This document shows, piece after piece, positions 62,094 to 64,000 of a stretch of DNA of 64,000 nt. A model generated the notes under the pieces. The model searched no databases. It was not told the DNA's origin and saw nothing but the letters and a program-made list of their open reading frames with translations. Within the stretch, counting starts at the first letter, position 1. Each line of letters starts with the position of its first letter. This stretch comes from Myxococcales bacterium (GTDB lineage Bacteria > Myxococcota_A > Bradymonadia > UBA7976 > UBA1532): NCBI GenBank assembly GCA_020633435.1, contig JACKDP010000005.1, positions 1-64,000 of the forward strand, in the 5' to 3' direction. The translations under genes and the position numbers were made by a program.

Positions 62094-63587
62094 TCAGCGG
62101 CGGGCGAGGGCCTCGACGAGGCCGGGGATGGTGTAGACGCCGGCCTCCACGGCGACGTCGAGGCCGGCGGCCCGGGCCGTCGCGGCGGTCACCGGCCCGA
62201 TGCAGGCGGCGCGGGTGTGCGCGCAGACGTGGGCCCACTCGGCGTCGCTGAACCGCGCGCGGAAGTGGGTGACCGTGGACGAGGCCGTCAAGGTGACGAG
62301 ATCGGCCTCCCCCTGGCGGATGCGCGCCAGCGTAGCGGCGTCGGCGGGCGGCTCGACGGTGTCGTAGACGGGCAGGACCACCACGTCGGCGCCCGCGGTC
62401 CGCAGCGTCTCCGGCAGGATCTCCCGGGCCACCCGCGCCCGCGGGATGAGGACGCGACGGCCGGCCACGCCCTCGGCCAGCAGCACCTCCAGGAGCCCCT
62501 CGGCCACGTACCGCGCGGGGATGACGTCGGCCCGCAGGCCCCGCTCGGCGAGGCGCCGCGCGGTCGCCGGGCCGATGCAGGCGATCCGGGCCGACCCGAA
62601 GGCCCGCGGGTCGCGCCCGGCGGCCCAGAGCGCGTCCAGGAAGAAGTCCACGCCGTTGGCGCTGGTGAAGATCACCAGGTCGAAGCCACCGAGCTGCCCG
62701 AGGACCGCCGGATCGGGCGCCGCCGGCACGAAGTCGATGGAGGGGAGGGGCAGGATCTCCGCGCCCAGCTCGGCCAGCTGGCTCGCGAGCGGGCCCTGCT
62801 GGCCCTGGGCGCGGGTGACGACGATCTTCAAGCCGAACAAGGGCTTGCGCTCGAACCACCCCAGGCGCTCCCGCAGGCGGACGACCTCGCCGACGATGAT
62901 GGTGAGGGGGGCCCCGAGCCCCGCGGTCTCGGCGGCGTCGGCGGCCTCGGCGAGGGTGCTGACCACCGTGCGCTGGTCGGGGCGGCTGGCCCACTGGACG
63001 AGGGCGACGGGCGTGGCGGCAGCCCGGCCGGCGGCCACCAGCGCGGCGGCGGCGGCCCGGAGCTGGCTGGCGCCCATGTAGATCACGGCGGTGCTCAAGC
63101 CGGCCAGGGCCGCCCAGTCCACCGGATCGTCCTCGGCGCCCGCCTGCCGGTGGCCAGCGCAGAGGCCGAGGGTGGCCCCGTAGCGCCGGTCGGTGACGGG
63201 GATGCCGGCGAACGCGGCCCCCGCGATGGCCGCCGTCACGCCGGGCACCACCTCGAAGGGCACGCCCGCCGCGGCCAGGGCCTCGGCCTCCTCGCCGCCG
63301 CGCCCGAAGACGAAGGGATCACCCCCCTTCAGGCGCACCACGACCTTGCCCGCCTGGCCCCAGGCCACCAGCCGCGCGTTGATGGCGTCCTGGGGCAGGC
63401 GCCCGGGCCGGTGGCCGGTGCCCTCGATCAGGGCGTCGGGCCGGGCGAAGGCCAGCAGCGCCGGGTTGACCAGGTAGTCGTGGAGGACGACGTCGGCGCG
63501 GCCCAGCACCTCGTGGCCGCGCAGCGTCAGCAGGCCCGGGTCCCAGGGGCCCGCGCCCACCAGGTACACCATGCCGGCGGCGCTCAC
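62094..63587 (-). CDS. Fused uroporphyrinogen-III C-methyltransferase / uroporphyrinogen-III synthase
   Basis: 497 aa. Residues 1-~245 are a SUMT (CobA) domain: VYLVGAGPWDPGLLTLRG, RLKGGDPFVFGRGGEEAEAL and a C-terminal TIIVGEVVRLRERL. A linker leads to HemD (~255-497): VVTRAQGQQGPLASQLAELG, VIFTSANGVDFF and CIGPATARRLAERGL. It makes uroporphyrinogen III and methylates it to precorrin-2 for sirohaem or cobalamin. The GTG start overlaps the stop of hemC (GTGA), giving a hemC - cobA/hemD operon. A second Met (63572) is possible. Confidence 0.93.
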   Translation of the reverse strand: MSAAGMVYLVGAGPWDPGLLTLRGHEVLGRADVVLHDYLVNPALLAFARPDALIEGTGHRPGRLPQDAINARLVAWGQAGKVVVRLKGGDPFVFGRGGEEAEALAAAGVPFEVVPGVTAAIAGAAFAGIPVTDRRYGATLGLCAGHRQAGAEDDPVDWAALAGLSTAVIYMGASQLRAAAAALVAAGRAAATPVALVQWASRPDQRTVVSTLAEAADAAETAGLGAPLTIIVGEVVRLRERLGWFERKPLFGLKIVVTRAQGQQGPLASQLAELGAEILPLPSIDFVPAAPDPAVLGQLGGFDLVIFTSANGVDFFLDALWAAGRDPRAFGSARIACIGPATARRLAERGLRADVIPARYVAEGLLEVLLAEGVAGRRVLIPRARVAREILPETLRTAGADVVVLPVYDTVEPPADAATLARIRQGEADLVTLTASSTVTHFRARFSDAEWAHVCAHTRAACIGPVTAATARAAGLDVAVEAGVYTIPGLVEALARR

Positions 63588-64000
63588 GCCCGCAGGCTCG
63601 CCAGCAGCTCCCGCCCGCCGGCCGCCAGCACCGCCTCGGCCGCCTCCAGGCCCAGGGTCTCGGCGTCCGTGCCCAGCTTCACCGTCTCGACCAGGCCCCC
63701 CGTCTCCGGGTGGCCGATGGCGGCGCGCAGGCGCAAGGTGCCCCGATCGAAGGTGGCGTAGGCCCCCACCGGCACGCGGCAGTCGCCCTCGACGGCGCGC
63801 AGGAAGGCGCGCTCGGCCGTCACGCAGGCGGCGGTGTCGGCGTGGTGGAGGGGGGCCAGCAGCTCGCGCACGCGGGCGTCACCCTCGCGGCACTCCACGG
63901 CCAGCGCGCCCTGCCCCACGGCCGGCACCCACGTCTCGGGGTTGAGCGGGTACAGCTCGATGTCGTCGCGCTGCTTGAGGATCTCGAGCCGCGCCAGCCC
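63584..64000 (-). CDS. hemC: Hydroxymethylbilane synthase, 3' part (window edge)
   Basis: The last ~138 codons of hemC, open at the right edge. In frame across the edge of the visible part: RLEILKQRDDIELYPLNPE, then PAVGQGALAVECR and the cofactor-binding Cys in EGDCRVPVGAYA. The enzyme joins four porphobilinogens to hydroxymethylbilane, the step before HemD, which fits the overlapping fused gene after it. The N-terminal catalytic domain lies outside the window. Confidence 0.95.
   Translation of the reverse strand, partial: GLARLEILKQRDDIELYPLNPETWVPAVGQGALAVECREGDARVRELLAPLHHADTAACVTAERAFLRAVEGDCRVPVGAYATFDRGTLRLRAAIGHPETGGLVETVKLGTDAETLGLEAAEAVLAAGGRELLASLRA

Overview
The window is very GC-rich, densely coded and carries no rRNA, CRISPR array or prophage. 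Its lipoproteins with long Asp/Ala/Pro or Gly linkers, the Cys-Asp-Gly repeats of the MopE type, the many PKD repeats and the mix of secreted hydrolases point to a member of the Myxococcota (a myxobacterium or a Bradymonadales-like relative). That placement is inferred from gene style only; no marker gene was compared.

Left part (1-13.3 kb): a broken IS256-type transposase at the edge; an AraC-type regulator divergent from a SRPBCC-fold gene; a minus-strand run of secreted lipoproteins (two tandem SGNH hydrolase paralogues, a zinc metalloprotease, a hypothetical); then PilZ, an OB-fold-like lipoprotein and dnaE2 on the plus strand, with a LexA-like palindrome in front of dnaE2.

13.3-15.7 kb: a stretch with no ordinary gene, holding a promoter-microORF-terminator unit and two tRNA-like structured segments, followed by a slipin/SPFH gene. 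15.8-23.3 kb, minus strand: a C39-like secreted protein, a cyclic-nucleotide-binding protein with a DDxxD motif next to a FabD-like acyltransferase, and a three-gene set of MopE-type repeat proteins and a secreted nuclease-like protein.

23.5-31.1 kb: a sirtuin, an alpha/beta hydrolase, sugar-nucleotide epimerases including a GDP-fucose synthase-like enzyme, a zinc-ribbon protein ending in an RNase Sa/barnase-like domain, and a REP-associated (Y1) transposase with similar hairpins on both sides. 31.4-44.8 kb: a Gly-rich lipoprotein broken by two 1-nt insertions in its repeat, an endonuclease/phosphatase-family lipoprotein, an M32 carboxypeptidase, a three-gene operon of two zinc-ribbon lipoproteins with repeated Tyr-Gly-(Ile/Gly)-Pro-Pro motifs plus a radical SAM/SPASM enzyme, trpS, a HAD phosphatase with a TrpF-like gene, a HYDIN/PKD-type lipoprotein, an RlmD-like protein without its catalytic residues, and a TraB-family membrane protein.

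44.9-61.5 kb is filled by two tandem giant genes (2692 and 2690 aa) for secreted PKD-repeat proteins whose mature parts are the same length. The window ends with an alkyltransferase-like DNA-binding protein and the haem/sirohaem genes cobA-hemD (fused) and hemC (cut by the window edge).

The best candidate for an undescribed system is the radical SAM/SPASM operon (35889-38218): the two small proteins look like a leader-plus-repeat substrate pair for the maturase. Second choices are the orphan RNase, the tRNA-like RNA region before the slipin, and the CNBD/DDxxD-FabD pair.
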